A program made the position numbers and the translations under genes. A stretch of DNA of 64,000 nt. It comes from SZUA-22 sp963751695 (GTDB lineage Bacteria > Bacteroidota > Ignavibacteria > Ignavibacteriales > Melioribacteraceae). The stretch lies in NCBI GenBank assembly GCA_963751695.1, contig CAVVVP010000001.1, forward strand, positions 1-64,000, given 5' to 3'. Each line of letters begins with the position of its first letter. Position 1 is the first letter of the stretch. Below are positions 36,951 to 46,735 of this stretch, in pieces. Under the pieces are notes generated by a model that ran no database searches, was not told where the DNA came from, and was given only the letters and a program-made list of their open reading frames with translations.

Positions 36951-38255
36951 TTATTCAATTCCAGCAATTTTTTCTAGCATCGGAGTAGTTAAAGATTTTG
37001 GTCTCTCAATTGGATATCCTAATGCGCGATCCCATACTATATTTGCTGCAACTCCAAGAGCTCGTCCAACACCAAAAAGGACTGTATAATAATCGTATTC
37101 TTTCAAGCCATAGTGCCATTGAATAACACCAGACTGGGCATCGACATTCGGCCAAGGATTCTTTGCATGTCCATGCTCTTGTAGAATATCTGGAATAACT
37201 TCATAAAGTACATTCACATATTCAAAGATCGGATCATTTGGTAGGTGTTTTAAACAAAATTCTCTTTGTGCAGTATATCTTGGATCAGTTTTTCTTAATA
37301 CGGCATGTCCATATCCTGGAATCACTTGACCAGAATTCAATGTGTCCCACGCAAACTTAGTCATCTCTTCTTTTGTAGGAACTTTGCCTCCCATTTTATC
37401 CATAACACCTTGAATCCAACGAAGTACTTCTTGATTCGCAAGTCCATGAAGTGGGCCAGCAAGGCCATTTATCATTGCAGACATTGAATAATACATGTCT
37501 GAAAGTGCGCTTGCTACAAGATGCCCAGTATGTGCTGAAACGTTTCCACTTTCGTGATCACTGTGAAGTATAAAATATAATCTTGCGACATCATCATAAG
37601 GTGCATCAATTCCCATCATGTGTGCAAAATTTCCGCCCATATCCAAATGTGGATCAGGAGGAATAATGTCACCACCTTTATATTTGTGTCTATAAATAAA
37701 TGCAGCTATCTGAGGAAGTTTTGCTAACAAATTAAGAGCATCTTCGTATGCAGGTTTCCACATATCAAATTTGCTTATTCCTGCATTGTATTCCTGCACA
37801 AAAACTGACTCTCTTTGCATTGCTACAATTGCTGCTGAGAACATCGACATTGGATGTGCATCTTCAGGAAATTCTCTAAGCATATTGAAAACATACTCAG
37901 GTACATTTTTACGCTTGTTAAATTCTTCATGTACAGCTTCAACTTCCTCTTCATTAGGAATATCACCAGTTAAAAGAAGATAGAAAAATCCTTCAACATA
38001 TGGCATTTCAGCCCCAGGTACCTTTGGTAATTTTTCTAACACCTCAGGAATTGTATATCCTCTGAACCTTATCCCTTCAAAAGGATCCAGATAGGATATA
38101 TCTGTTGTTAAACATTTTACTCCCCTCATACCTCCAATAATTTGAGCGATGGTTACATCTCCAACTACTGTACTTCCATGTTCTTTAAGTAGCTTTACAG
38201 TTCTCGGTCGGTGAGCTTCAATTTTTTCAGCTAATTTTTCTTTTAAATTCGACAT
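36951..38255 (-). CDS. gltA: Citrate synthase (eukaryote-like type)
   Basis: Condenses acetyl-CoA and oxaloacetate into citrate at the entry to the TCA cycle. Catalytic His residues lie in LHSDHESGNVSAHTGHL and in VIPGYGHAVLRKTDPRYTAQ, and the Asp in the segment before GVIQWHYGLKEYDYY. The sequence resembles the mitochondrial form (GPLHGLANQEVLRWI) more than the E. coli hexameric type. I chose ATG 38255 (MSNLKEKLAEK, 434 residues), where GGGAGG stands five bases upstream; a frame-compatible ATG at 38312 would overlap hpnE and lacks such a site. Confidence 0.95.
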   Translation of the reverse strand: MSNLKEKLAEKIEAHRPRTVKLLKEHGSTVVGDVTIAQIIGGMRGVKCLTTDISYLDPFEGIRFRGYTIPEVLEKLPKVPGAEMPYVEGFFYLLLTGDIPNEEEVEAVHEEFNKRKNVPEYVFNMLREFPEDAHPMSMFSAAIVAMQRESVFVQEYNAGISKFDMWKPAYEDALNLLAKLPQIAAFIYRHKYKGGDIIPPDPHLDMGGNFAHMMGIDAPYDDVARLYFILHSDHESGNVSAHTGHLVASALSDMYYSMSAMINGLAGPLHGLANQEVLRWIQGVMDKMGGKVPTKEEMTKFAWDTLNSGQVIPGYGHAVLRKTDPRYTAQREFCLKHLPNDPIFEYVNVLYEVIPDILQEHGHAKNPWPNVDAQSGVIQWHYGLKEYDYYTVLFGVGRALGVAANIVWDRALGYPIERPKSLTTPMLEKIAGIE

Positions 38256-38293
38256 AATTGCCTCCCGTTTAATGGTAATAATTTTTAAGTTTC

Positions 38294-39589
38294 TTATGAA
38301 TATTTTCGACAAACAATCTCAGAGATCAATACTCCGCTTTTTACGGCACTTTCAATTGTGCTTGGAAGACCGGTATTCGTCCAGTCTCCCGCAATATAAA
38401 AATTATTGAAATCTTTAGTCAATTTATTTCTGGATACAATTGACATCTTATCAGAAACAAAAGTAGCTTTTCTCTCTTTTATTACTTTTGTACCAACAAT
38501 TTCTATATTATTTAATATAGGAAAATATTTTCTTAGTTCCGAGTCTGCTAATTTAATAAGTTCTTCTGAGTCAAGATTTATCATTTCAATAGCAGCACTT
38601 CTCAGCAGACTAAGATATTCTTGTTTATTAAAGAGCCAATGAAATTTGCATCCAACCAAACTGTAAAATTTTTCTTTTAGATTATTCTCCTTCAACCAAA
38701 GATTAACGGATAAGATTGGTGAATATTCAAGAGTGGGAATATTCATTTTGTTGCATATGGATTCATCCAATAAATTTGTCAATTTATCAGCAGTTAAAGA
38801 TGAAATAACGATATCAAAATCAGTAATTGTTCTTTTATTCGTAATAACACTAGCGACAGATTCATTATCAAAATTTACCCTCAAGACTTTTTCATTCTTA
38901 GAAATTTGTCCTCCCCTTTTGGAAATATAATTTCCTGCCGGATCTATCAATGCCTCACTCAATCCAACATTCGGAATTACAAGTTTTGAACTGTCTTTTC
39001 CACTAAAAAATATTATTTCTATCATTTCTAAGAATAGTTTTGCAGAGGCTATTTGGATTGAAGAATTCATAGCACTTACAACAAGCATTTCCCAAAATTT
39101 TTCTATCGTTGAATTGGATTGACCATTGTTTTTAAGTAATTCCAATACAGTGGAATCTACTATTAGTTTTTTCTTTATTGAATTAAGATGAATAAGAAAT
39201 TTTATTACTTGTAACCTTTCAGAAAAAGTTAGAAGTCGAAATTTTATAAATGAGGTTAGTAAATTAAGGGGATAAAAATATTCCGAGCTATGCAGTTTTA
39301 TTGATTCTCCACCGATCTGCTGAAAAGAAATACTCAAGGAATCTTGGAAAAAGAATTTTTCTTTAGATTGGATTTCATCAATATACTTAAGAGTATTTGT
39401 ATAGCAACCCATTAGAAAGTGCTGCCCATTATCGATAGTACTATTCAAGTTGTCAGATTGGAGTGAGTAAGTCCTTCCTCCTAATTTCTGCGAAGATTCG
39501 AGAATCTCAATTTTAAATCCTTTTTTTATCAGATTAACGGCAGCTGATAAACCTGATAGTCCCCCACCAATGATGATGATTTTTTTCAT
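38294..39589 (-). CDS. hpnE: Hydroxysqualene oxidoreductase/dehydroxylase HpnE
   Basis: A 431-residue FAD-dependent amine-oxidase-fold enzyme. The dinucleotide motif IIIGGGLSGLSAAVNLIKKG opens the protein, followed by LGGRTYSL, and the C-terminal FAD contact is NFYIAGDWTNTGLPSTIESA. HpnE reduces hydroxysqualene to squalene in the HpnCDE route. It is the third gene of hpnC-hpnD-hpnE. No squalene-hopene cyclase is found in the window, so the end product (hopanoid, sterol or squalene) is not shown. Confidence 0.9.
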   Translation of the reverse strand: MKKIIIIGGGLSGLSAAVNLIKKGFKIEILESSQKLGGRTYSLQSDNLNSTIDNGQHFLMGCYTNTLKYIDEIQSKEKFFFQDSLSISFQQIGGESIKLHSSEYFYPLNLLTSFIKFRLLTFSERLQVIKFLIHLNSIKKKLIVDSTVLELLKNNGQSNSTIEKFWEMLVVSAMNSSIQIASAKLFLEMIEIIFFSGKDSSKLVIPNVGLSEALIDPAGNYISKRGGQISKNEKVLRVNFDNESVASVITNKRTITDFDIVISSLTADKLTNLLDESICNKMNIPTLEYSPILSVNLWLKENNLKEKFYSLVGCKFHWLFNKQEYLSLLRSAAIEMINLDSEELIKLADSELRKYFPILNNIEIVGTKVIKERKATFVSDKMSIVSRNKLTKDFNNFYIAGDWTNTGLPSTIESAVKSGVLISEIVCRKYS

Positions 39590-39642
39590 GATTAAATTTA
39601 GGAAATTCGAGAGTATATTTCAGAAGAATGGTTCGAAATGTA

Positions 39643-40485
39643 TTAATAGACCAAGCTATACTTAGCCCAAACTCCCACAGCAATGGCAGTTTTTTGTGAT
39701 TTAGATACCTTAATATTTTCATCAAAAATATTAAAATTTCTCGCCTCTATTTTTTTCAATAAATTAAAGTAAATATGCTGCATTGCTCTAGCTGCATACA
39801 TTGAAGGTTTGTCCTCAAAATTGAGGGAATTATTTGCTATCTCAAAATACTGCTTTGCTCTGCTTGCTTCGAAACGCATCAGACTGACAAAGTTTTCGTT
39901 ATAAACACTATTCAATAATTCGTTTTCAGAATAACCAAATTTTTGTAGATCTTCTTGGGGAAGATAAATACGTCCATAGTCGGCATCCTTTTTTACATCC
40001 CTTAAAATATTAGTTAATTGAAGCGCGTAACCAAGATTAACGGCATAATTTTTTGCTGATTCATTTTTATATCCGAAAATCTCAATACTCATCAATCCAA
40101 CAGTAGCAGCTACTCTATAACAATACTCCATGAGATCATCTATATTAGAATAACGAATATTTTGAAGATCCATTTCCATTCCTTTAATAAGATCAAAAAA
40201 TGGCTCAATAGGAATATTGAATTGGTTGATTATTTTGGAGAGATTATTCAATAAAGGATAATTTGATGCCCCTTTCAATCCTCTTTCTAATTCAATTCTC
40301 CACTTTCTTAGATTCTCGTATTTAACATCATCTGAAAAATCATTTTCATCAACGATATCATCGGTTCTTCTGCAAAACGCATAAACTGTGTTCATTGCAT
40401 CACGCTGTTCGGCGGGAAGTAGATTAAAAGCGTAGTAAAAACTACTTTTACTCTTCCTTGCTATATCTTTTGCTTCACTTTTCAT
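39643..40485 (-). CDS. hpnD: Presqualene diphosphate synthase HpnD
   Basis: A 280-residue trans-isoprenyl diphosphate synthase of the squalene/phytoene family. Aspartate-rich motifs for Mg2+-diphosphate binding are RRTDDIVDE near residue 40 and NILRDVKKDADYGRIYLP near 165. It joins two farnesyl diphosphates to presqualene diphosphate. The ATG overlaps the hpnC stop (TAATG). A 53-base gap separates it from hpnE. Confidence 0.9.
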   Translation of the reverse strand: MKSEAKDIARKSKSSFYYAFNLLPAEQRDAMNTVYAFCRRTDDIVDENDFSDDVKYENLRKWRIELERGLKGASNYPLLNNLSKIINQFNIPIEPFFDLIKGMEMDLQNIRYSNIDDLMEYCYRVAATVGLMSIEIFGYKNESAKNYAVNLGYALQLTNILRDVKKDADYGRIYLPQEDLQKFGYSENELLNSVYNENFVSLMRFEASRAKQYFEIANNSLNFEDKPSMYAARAMQHIYFNLLKKIEARNFNIFDENIKVSKSQKTAIAVGVWAKYSLVY

Positions 40486-41339
40486 TAATTTGAAATGCCA
40501 ACTAGAATCTTCAAGAAATCAAACTTTGATAATGATGGTCTGTTTTCCAAAACATTAAAATTGTTCTTCTTTATTTTTTCAAGAATTGATCGTCCTCCGC
40601 CGATCGTCCAACCTATCTGACGTCTGAGTCTTAATGGAAGTTTCGGTAAAAGCTTTTTCCCATTTTCAAAAAGTTCATCAGCACGATCAACTTGAAATTC
40701 AATAAGTTTTTTAAATTTACCATTAAATCCCTTCAATTGAAACATTTCTTCAGTTACTCCAAAATCATTAAGCTCATCCATTGGAATATAAATTCGATCT
40801 TTTTGAATATCGATGCTAACATCTTGATAAAAATTTGTTAATTGTAGTGCAGTGCAGATATTGTCTGAGAATATTTTAGAATCCTCATCAAATATTCCAT
40901 TTAGCTCAAGAATTATCCTTCCTACCGGATTAGCGGAATTTGAACAGTAATTCAAAAGATCATTGAAATCCGAATATCGCTTTTTGGTAAGATCTTGAGT
41001 AAATGCATGGAGTAAATTATAGAAATTTTTCGATTCTAAATTTTTTGAAGTAATTGTATTTGATAGAGAAAACCAAAAATCATTAGACGGACTACCATGA
41101 ATAGCGTCATTGAGTTGACTCTTATATACTTTTAGTCTATCTCGTCGCTCTTCAGAATCATAACTACCCTCATCGGCAATATCATCAGCTTGTCGTGCAA
41201 ATTGATAAACTATGGCAACATGTTTTCTTAGATCCTTTGGGATAAGGAATGAGACAACTGGAAAATTTTCATAGTGAGACTTTGTAAAATCTATGGCTTT
41301 TTGATATCCAGAATCCAATTTATAATTGTTTCTTGTCAT
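40485..41339 (-). CDS. hpnC: Hydroxysqualene synthase HpnC
   Basis: A 284-residue paralogue of HpnD with motifs ARQADDIADEG near residue 50 and TNFYQDVSIDIQKDRIYIP near 168. HpnC converts presqualene diphosphate to hydroxysqualene. The order hpnC-hpnD-hpnE with coupled starts indicates an operon; assignment of C versus D rests on order and on sequence features such as NSANPVGRIIL. Confidence 0.88.
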   Translation of the reverse strand: MTRNNYKLDSGYQKAIDFTKSHYENFPVVSFLIPKDLRKHVAIVYQFARQADDIADEGSYDSEERRDRLKVYKSQLNDAIHGSPSNDFWFSLSNTITSKNLESKNFYNLLHAFTQDLTKKRYSDFNDLLNYCSNSANPVGRIILELNGIFDEDSKIFSDNICTALQLTNFYQDVSIDIQKDRIYIPMDELNDFGVTEEMFQLKGFNGKFKKLIEFQVDRADELFENGKKLLPKLPLRLRRQIGWTIGGGRSILEKIKKNNFNVLENRPSLSKFDFLKILVGISN

Positions 41340-41375
41340 ATACTTAAATTAAATATAGGGATTATTGAAGACGAG

Positions 41376-41459
41376 TGCCAGAAGGGGGACTCAAACCCCC
41401 ACCCTCATAAGTGGACTAGACCCTGAACCTAGCGTGTCTACCAATTTCACCATCACAAA
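41376..41459 (-). pseudogene. tRNA-Leu (CAG) pseudogene, attachment-site copy
   Basis: It matches the tRNA-Leu at 46884-46970 from the D-arm to the discriminator base but has TTTGTG instead of the 5' acceptor strand, so no acceptor stem can form with the 3' strand ending CTGGC. The T-loop is TTTGAGT, lacking the conserved C, and the variable arm is mispaired. No CCA is encoded. It is best read as the gene end displaced by integration at tRNA-Leu. Confidence 0.85.
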
Positions 41460-41811
41460 ATACTGTTTTTGGTCTGTTTTCAAACTATTTTTCATATCAA
41501 AATACCACTTATCAAAATTTGTATAGTGTTTTGCTAATAGATTTTAATTGAAATTAATTACATTTTAAAGATTACAACAATTCAGAGATGAAAATAATAA
41601 TTAAAAATGACAAATTTATATTCCTTCTCACTAACGTTTTTTTCATTAACTGAGTAAGCAAAAGGTAAATATTTAAATATTGACAGTTGTTCCAATAATC
41701 ATGAGTTGAGTGGAATTAATAGAATAAATCAACTATGTTTTGAATCTTTCTGAACATTGCTAAAGACTAAGGCGTCTAAAATATCATATTAAGTAAATAT
41801 GAGAGCCAGTT

Positions 41812-42939
41812 ATGAAATCTCTACCATTCAAAGTTTGTCTACTAAGTTTGTTATTATTTATTTATAACTGTACTGAAGATTCACCTTCCAATCCTCCACC
41901 AAACCTTACAATTCAAGAAAAATTTCAGAAAGCTTTAGATGATGGGATAAAAGAATATAATGGTAAAGGTATATCAGTTGCTATCATTATGCCAGATGGT
42001 GAGATGTGGACTGGTACAAGTGGAATATCTTCTGAAGGTGTTCCAATTGAATCTGACATGTTATTTAGTGCTGGAAGCATAACAAAGATGTTTACCGCAT
42101 GTACAATACTTCAACTTGCTGAAGAAGGAACCCTAAGTCTTCAAGATTCTATTCATAGATGGCTTCCTCAATACCCAAATATTGATAACAACATTACTAT
42201 CAAACAATTGCTGAACCATACAAATGGAATCAGAGATATTGTGGAACATCCCGATTTAATTCAGTCAATTATAAATAACCCGAGTAGAGAATGGACCTTA
42301 GAGGAAGTCCTCCAGAATTATACGATGGAACCATACTTTGCACAAGGGACGAACTGGCACTACTCTAATACTGGTTATCTTTTACTTCGCATGCTTATAA
42401 AGGAGGCAACAGAATCGACTATTTCCACCAACTATAGAAATAGATTTTTCCAACCTCTTGGAATGACTAAATCATTCACTGCTCCTGAAGAAGAAGGTCA
42501 AGATATTGCACAAGCTTGGTTGGATTTAAATAATGATGGGAGCTATGACAAACTTCCATTCCTAACATCTTTTTATAGTGTTGCTGGTGGAGGTGTATTT
42601 TGCACTGCTTCAGACTTAGCAACTTGGGTACATTCAGTATTACATGATAGAAATGTAGTTTCAGAAAACATGTACTCTAAAATGATTGAATTTTATTCTC
42701 CATGTCCAAACGAACCATTAGTTGAAGGATATGGGTTAGGTGTTCTCAAATTTTCTCCAGAACTATTCAATAATTTGAATGCACTGGGTCACGGTGGAAA
42801 TGCACTAGGGTACGCAGCAGCTTGTATATATCTACCAGATTACAATGTTTGTATGGCAATTATGGATAATACAGAAGAAGGTGAATCAATGTTTATAATA
42901 AATGATTTATTAAAAATAATAATTGAAAACCTAAATTAG
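41812..42939 (+). CDS. Serine hydrolase, beta-lactamase/D-Ala-D-Ala carboxypeptidase family
   Basis: A 375-residue exported enzyme of the class C beta-lactamase fold. The N-terminus has a hydrophobic stretch ending at Cys20 (LLLFIYNC); the residue before the Cys is Asn, so the lipobox is imperfect. Active-site motifs are Ser89-Ile-Thr-Lys92 (GSITK), the Tyr-x-Asn in HYSNTGYLLLRM near residue 185 and GHGGN near 340. Family members include peptidases, esterases and beta-lactamases; the substrate cannot be told here. It is carried by the tRNA-Leu island and points toward the beta-helix gene, which is convergent. Confidence 0.88.
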   Translation: MKSLPFKVCLLSLLLFIYNCTEDSPSNPPPNLTIQEKFQKALDDGIKEYNGKGISVAIIMPDGEMWTGTSGISSEGVPIESDMLFSAGSITKMFTACTILQLAEEGTLSLQDSIHRWLPQYPNIDNNITIKQLLNHTNGIRDIVEHPDLIQSIINNPSREWTLEEVLQNYTMEPYFAQGTNWHYSNTGYLLLRMLIKEATESTISTNYRNRFFQPLGMTKSFTAPEEEGQDIAQAWLDLNNDGSYDKLPFLTSFYSVAGGGVFCTASDLATWVHSVLHDRNVVSENMYSKMIEFYSPCPNEPLVEGYGLGVLKFSPELFNNLNALGHGGNALGYAAACIYLPDYNVCMAIMDNTEEGESMFIINDLLKIIIENLN

Positions 42940-42981
42940 ATCACATACAAATAGGTCGTAATCATTAAACTTTGTGATATC

Positions 42982-45900
42982 CTACTTCATTAATATCATC
43001 TTCTTAACACTTTGATATACTTTTCTTGTCTCTAAAGATATTGCTGATAACCTGTACATATATATCCCACTTGAAAATCCAGAAGCATCCCAATTAATTT
43101 CATGGCTCCCTGCTGAACTTACGTTGTTCACAAGCACATCAATTCTTTGACCCAACATATTAAATATCTCTAATCTGACCTCACTTTTTTGAGGTACTGA
43201 ATATGTAATTGTAGTACTTGGATTAAATGGATTAGGATAATTTTGAACTAATTCATATCTATCTGGGATTTTAAGTTTTTCATTTACTACTGTGGTTGTA
43301 TCATACGGGAAAAAATATTCAAGCACATTATCCAGATGTGCTCTCCAGCTACCCCAACTATGCCCTTCATTCCATTCTTTCCAAGTCAGTTCATAACCAT
43401 TAGAAATTAATTCGTCTCTAAGTGTTCTGGAATCTTGCATAATACCCAGTTCATATCTACCCCAATCAATGTAGAACTTTATCTCCTTTTTAGGACCATT
43501 TACAACCATATTATAAACAGCCATATCCTTTGCCCAATAGGATGGTGAAATCGGAGCTGATAAGCCAAATACTTCAGAATACTCATAACAGATTTGCGTT
43601 GTGATTAGACCACCATATGACGGACCAGTCATGGCCCGAAATTCTGGATAGCGAAATGTTCTATAATGAGAATCAATATAGGGGACCACCTCTTCAACAA
43701 TGAAAGATGCAAATTTATCAGTCTGATTAAAAGCATATTCATTCTCTCGATCTACGGGAGGAACCAATACTGCAATCACTGGATTAATCTTTTTCTCAGA
43801 AATTAAATTATCTAAAATATTCTTCACAGAACCAAGTGAAAGATAATCTGTTCCATCATGGAATAGAATCATTGGGTATTTCGCACTTGTATTTTCTTTA
43901 TATTCAGGAGGAGTATAAACATAAACTCTTCTCTGATTGTTCAAATATGAACTTTTAAGTAGTGTATCATTCATCGTTCCATGAGGAAAGCTAGGATTAT
44001 ATATAATTTCAGAAGGTTGCACATAGTCTGGCATTGCGAGTTCCGAATTTGGACCAAACCCTCCCGAAACTGTATTTGGATTCAGTGGATCCAATATCCA
44101 TGTTGCTCCATTAAGAACGTATTTGTAATCTAACCTTGCGTCTGATTCATATACCGCTTCCCTATACCAAAGATCGGTGGTAGAAAGAAGTTTCATGGGA
44201 AAACCCTCACCATTCCAACCATTTGCATCTCCAGCTATATTAACTTGATTTTGGTTACCTCTGAATAAAAAATAGACAATTGTGCTTTCCTCAATAAATG
44301 GGAAACTGTCCACAGCATTCATAAAGCTATCAACAATAGCACTACGATCCATATAATTTGCAGACTTAACACGCTCTACAAATTCTCTAAATTGCGGACC
44401 CTTAAAATTATCTTCGTGTGTAATTGAAGTATTTCCTCCATATGCTCCCATATCATTTCTTGTTGTTCCTTTAGCAGGTAGTAGAGCAAAACCAAGGTTG
44501 CTCATATCTTCAATATCATTATAGGTGGGATCAGGATTACCAGCATCAATACTGGGGGAGAAATCACCCAAGAAGTACTGTTCATTGTCAACAAATTGTG
44601 GATCGAGATCAAGGTTTCCTAATCCTTCATAACCTCCTTCAATATTGCAATAGTTTGCAAACACTGATCCTTCAATCTGGTTTCCATTTATATCATCATT
44701 TCCCCAAATAATATTATTCATTAGTAAAGGAGAAGACAATATTGCATTGATACCACCACCACCTAAGCCTCCTAAGGCTATATTGTCAACAATCGTGTTA
44801 TTAATTAATTGTGCATCTAATTCTTCAGAGTATGTTTGTGCAATATCTTTTTGAGTTAATATATCTCGATTTAAGAATTTATCAATGTTTGTTATTGTAA
44901 AGTTAAATTTTGAACTATTAATTTTGGTCTCAGTATTGGTTGTGGATTGTGCATAATTCTTTTCGATCCACAGCCCAGCACCACCATTATCCGACGAGTT
45001 TTGTGCAATGAGGTTATTTTGAATAAGTGGTGTTGAATTAACCACTATGATTCCCCCACCAACATCGGTAGCATTATTATTATTAATTCTATTTTTCTTA
45101 AACATTAAATTAGATTGATCTATAATAATTCCACCACCTACAGAAGCAGAATGATTTGATATATCATTGTTCACAAAACTTACTGAAGGAGAATTAAAAA
45201 TATAGATTCCACCTCCTTGAAGGTACCCATGAATTGAATTATTGCCAATAAACAAGTTTCCCTCAATTCTATTATCATAAGTGGGAAAAGTATTCATAAC
45301 CATCATACCTGCTGCCACAGAAATGATATTAGAGCTTACTTCATTATCTTTTATAGTATTTCCAATAATGTTCACATGATGCACTGTCATTAAGACTCCG
45401 CCTCCTTGAGCGACATTGTCTTGACTATTTGTTATTACTCGATTCTTAAGAATTTGATTATCAATTAGCTTAACCGAACGATGATTTTCTGACATAGCAT
45501 AGGCTGTAATTCCTCCCCCAATAGCATCTCCTGTCGAAGAAGCTATATTTTCACTTATTCTATTATTTTTAACATCAGCATTCATATCAAGAAAAATACC
45601 TCCAGCGACTGCTTGTGATGAACCTTCAGTAAAATTCGAATCAATTGTATTATTTTGAATTATTATCTTATTGGTTGCTCCATTTTCTTCATACGCAAAG
45701 ATCCCACCACCAACAGCGATAATTGTACCATCTCCGCTATCAATTATAGCACTATTGTTGGTTATACGATTATGCTTGATAGTCGGTCCAGCATTTAGGC
45801 ATAGGATTCCTCCTCCTACCCGATCGGTTTCAGATTCAAATAAAGAGAGAAGTGTTCCAGTCCCACCTCTAATAGTAAATCCCATCAATACGGAAGACGT

Positions 45901-46206
45901 ATCCTCGCCTGAATAAAAAGTAACTACAGACGCAGTATCTGAATTAACTGGTTGACTTCCGTCAATTATGGTATTTTTAATATGAGATGAATCACTATCA
46001 ATAATAAAACTGCTTGCGACAGTAATCGCTTTACCTCTGAAGTTGATGTTTTCAAAATAGACCCCATCTGATACAAGAACGGTATCACCTATATTTGACG
46101 AGTCAATCCCTTCTTGAATTGTAGGAAGATCATCTGGGATATGAATTGTTGTTTGAGAAAACAAAATTGGTGTAAGTAGAAAAAGTAGAATTGTAATCTT
46201 TTTCAT
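42982..46206 (-). CDS. Secreted beta-helix / esterase fusion with T9SS sorting domain
   Basis: A 1,074-residue modular exported protein. The signal peptide is at residues 1-17 (ILLFLLTPILFSQ). Residues about 20-600 form a right-handed parallel beta-helix with many GGGI and NN turns. Residues about 630-720 are a CBM48-like beta-sandwich (FLFRGNQNQVNIAGDANGWN). Residues about 735-980 are an esterase-type alpha/beta hydrolase (YPMILFHDGTDYL; nucleophile Ser in TGPSYGGL; likely His in NEGHSWGSW). The last 85 residues are a type A sorting domain (NYPNPFNPSTTITYSVP, GIYMYRL). I chose ATG 46206 (MKKITILLF) because GAGG lies five bases upstream. It is predicted to leave the cell by the type IX pathway. 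Probably acts on polysaccharide or an ester substrate; this is inference. Confidence 0.85.
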   Translation of the reverse strand: MKKITILLFLLTPILFSQTTIHIPDDLPTIQEGIDSSNIGDTVLVSDGVYFENINFRGKAITVASSFIIDSDSSHIKNTIIDGSQPVNSDTASVVTFYSGEDTSSVLMGFTIRGGTGTLLSLFESETDRVGGGILCLNAGPTIKHNRITNNSAIIDSGDGTIIAVGGGIFAYEENGATNKIIIQNNTIDSNFTEGSSQAVAGGIFLDMNADVKNNRISENIASSTGDAIGGGITAYAMSENHRSVKLIDNQILKNRVITNSQDNVAQGGGVLMTVHHVNIIGNTIKDNEVSSNIISVAAGMMVMNTFPTYDNRIEGNLFIGNNSIHGYLQGGGIYIFNSPSVSFVNNDISNHSASVGGGIIIDQSNLMFKKNRINNNNATDVGGGIIVVNSTPLIQNNLIAQNSSDNGGAGLWIEKNYAQSTTNTETKINSSKFNFTITNIDKFLNRDILTQKDIAQTYSEELDAQLINNTIVDNIALGGLGGGGINAILSSPLLMNNIIWGNDDINGNQIEGSVFANYCNIEGGYEGLGNLDLDPQFVDNEQYFLGDFSPSIDAGNPDPTYNDIEDMSNLGFALLPAKGTTRNDMGAYGGNTSITHEDNFKGPQFREFVERVKSANYMDRSAIVDSFMNAVDSFPFIEESTIVYFLFRGNQNQVNIAGDANGWNGEGFPMKLLSTTDLWYREAVYESDARLDYKYVLNGATWILDPLNPNTVSGGFGPNSELAMPDYVQPSEIIYNPSFPHGTMNDTLLKSSYLNNQRRVYVYTPPEYKENTSAKYPMILFHDGTDYLSLGSVKNILDNLISEKKINPVIAVLVPPVDRENEYAFNQTDKFASFIVEEVVPYIDSHYRTFRYPEFRAMTGPSYGGLITTQICYEYSEVFGLSAPISPSYWAKDMAVYNMVVNGPKKEIKFYIDWGRYELGIMQDSRTLRDELISNGYELTWKEWNEGHSWGSWRAHLDNVLEYFFPYDTTTVVNEKLKIPDRYELVQNYPNPFNPSTTITYSVPQKSEVRLEIFNMLGQRIDVLVNNVSSAGSHEINWDASGFSSGIYMYRLSAISLETRKVYQSVKKMILMK

Positions 46207-46290
46207 AAAGTACCTCATCGATATTACTTTTAAAGTAATTAAGATATAACATATCCAATTCTTTGGTTACTTCAAACAACTTAGTGTCTT

Positions 46291-46398
46291 ATTATTCCCC
46301 CACCCAGCTAATGAATTCTTAATTAATTAAGTGAGTGTAATGTAAATGTATATTAGTACGTGTTTTTTTGAAATTCACTAGTTGAGTCAGTAAATAAT
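46291..46398. repeat. Imperfect palindrome, attC-like (site IV)
   Basis: The left arm 46291-46315 and the reverse complement of the right arm 46374-46398 agree at 18 of 25 positions, both starting ATTATT and ending TGAA. The right arm holds GTTGAGT in the context ctagttgagt, as in sites II and III, while the left box is ACCCAGC. It lies between the start of the beta-helix gene and the integrase remnant, the same relative place as site III next to the intact integrase. The rest of 46207-46552 holds no gene I can support. Confidence 0.45.
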
Positions 46399-46552
46399 TT
46401 AAAAACAGCTAAGTATTGGCTGCCTCTTATTTAATTAAAACCTTCTACCTACTCTCAGCTGTTTCCAAAGCTATTGTGCACTACTTTTTAATAGTTTTAA
46501 AATTTTACTCAGTTGCGAAGAGTGAAATTGCTGTAGAATTGAAGTCTGACAA

Positions 46553-46735
46553 TTACTCTAAAAACTCAACCGACGCTTTCAAATCGGAATTCTTCAGGTA
46601 AAAATAAATCTCAGTGTTTTCATGCTTGAATGACCAAGTAATTTAGAAGCATGATAGATAGATACTTATTTCTGGACTAACCAGCTAGCAAATGTATGTC
46701 GGAGGGAGAGAATATGATGTTTATCGTTGAATCAT
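46553..46735 (-). pseudogene. Integrase remnant (C-terminal catalytic part)
   Basis: The minus strand reads LSLRHTFASWLVQK, a TAA stop, VSIYHASKLLGHSSMKT, then after a one- or two-base shift EIYFYLKNSDLKASVEFLE and a stop at 46555. This parallels the integrase at 10275-11246 (HSLRHTFASWLVQK, VSIYHVSKLLGHASVKT, EIYSHLNNSDLKASVELLE) nearly residue for residue. DNA similarity also continues a short way past the stop codon (agaattgaagtct in both). The N-terminal 240 or so codons are gone. The catalytic His, Arg and Tyr remain readable, so the loss is relatively recent. Confidence 0.88.

Noticed and set aside
38256..38312. N-terminal extension of citrate synthase
   Set aside because: It would overlap hpnE and has no ribosome-binding site, whereas ATG 38255 has GGGAGG at the right distance.
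41376..41459. Functional tRNA-Leu
   Set aside because: The 5' acceptor strand does not pair with the 3' strand, the T-loop lacks its conserved C and the variable arm is mispaired.
46416..46601. Plus-strand open frame of 61 codons
   Set aside because: It is antisense to, and partly upstream of, the integrase remnant and has no start signal or recognisable sequence.
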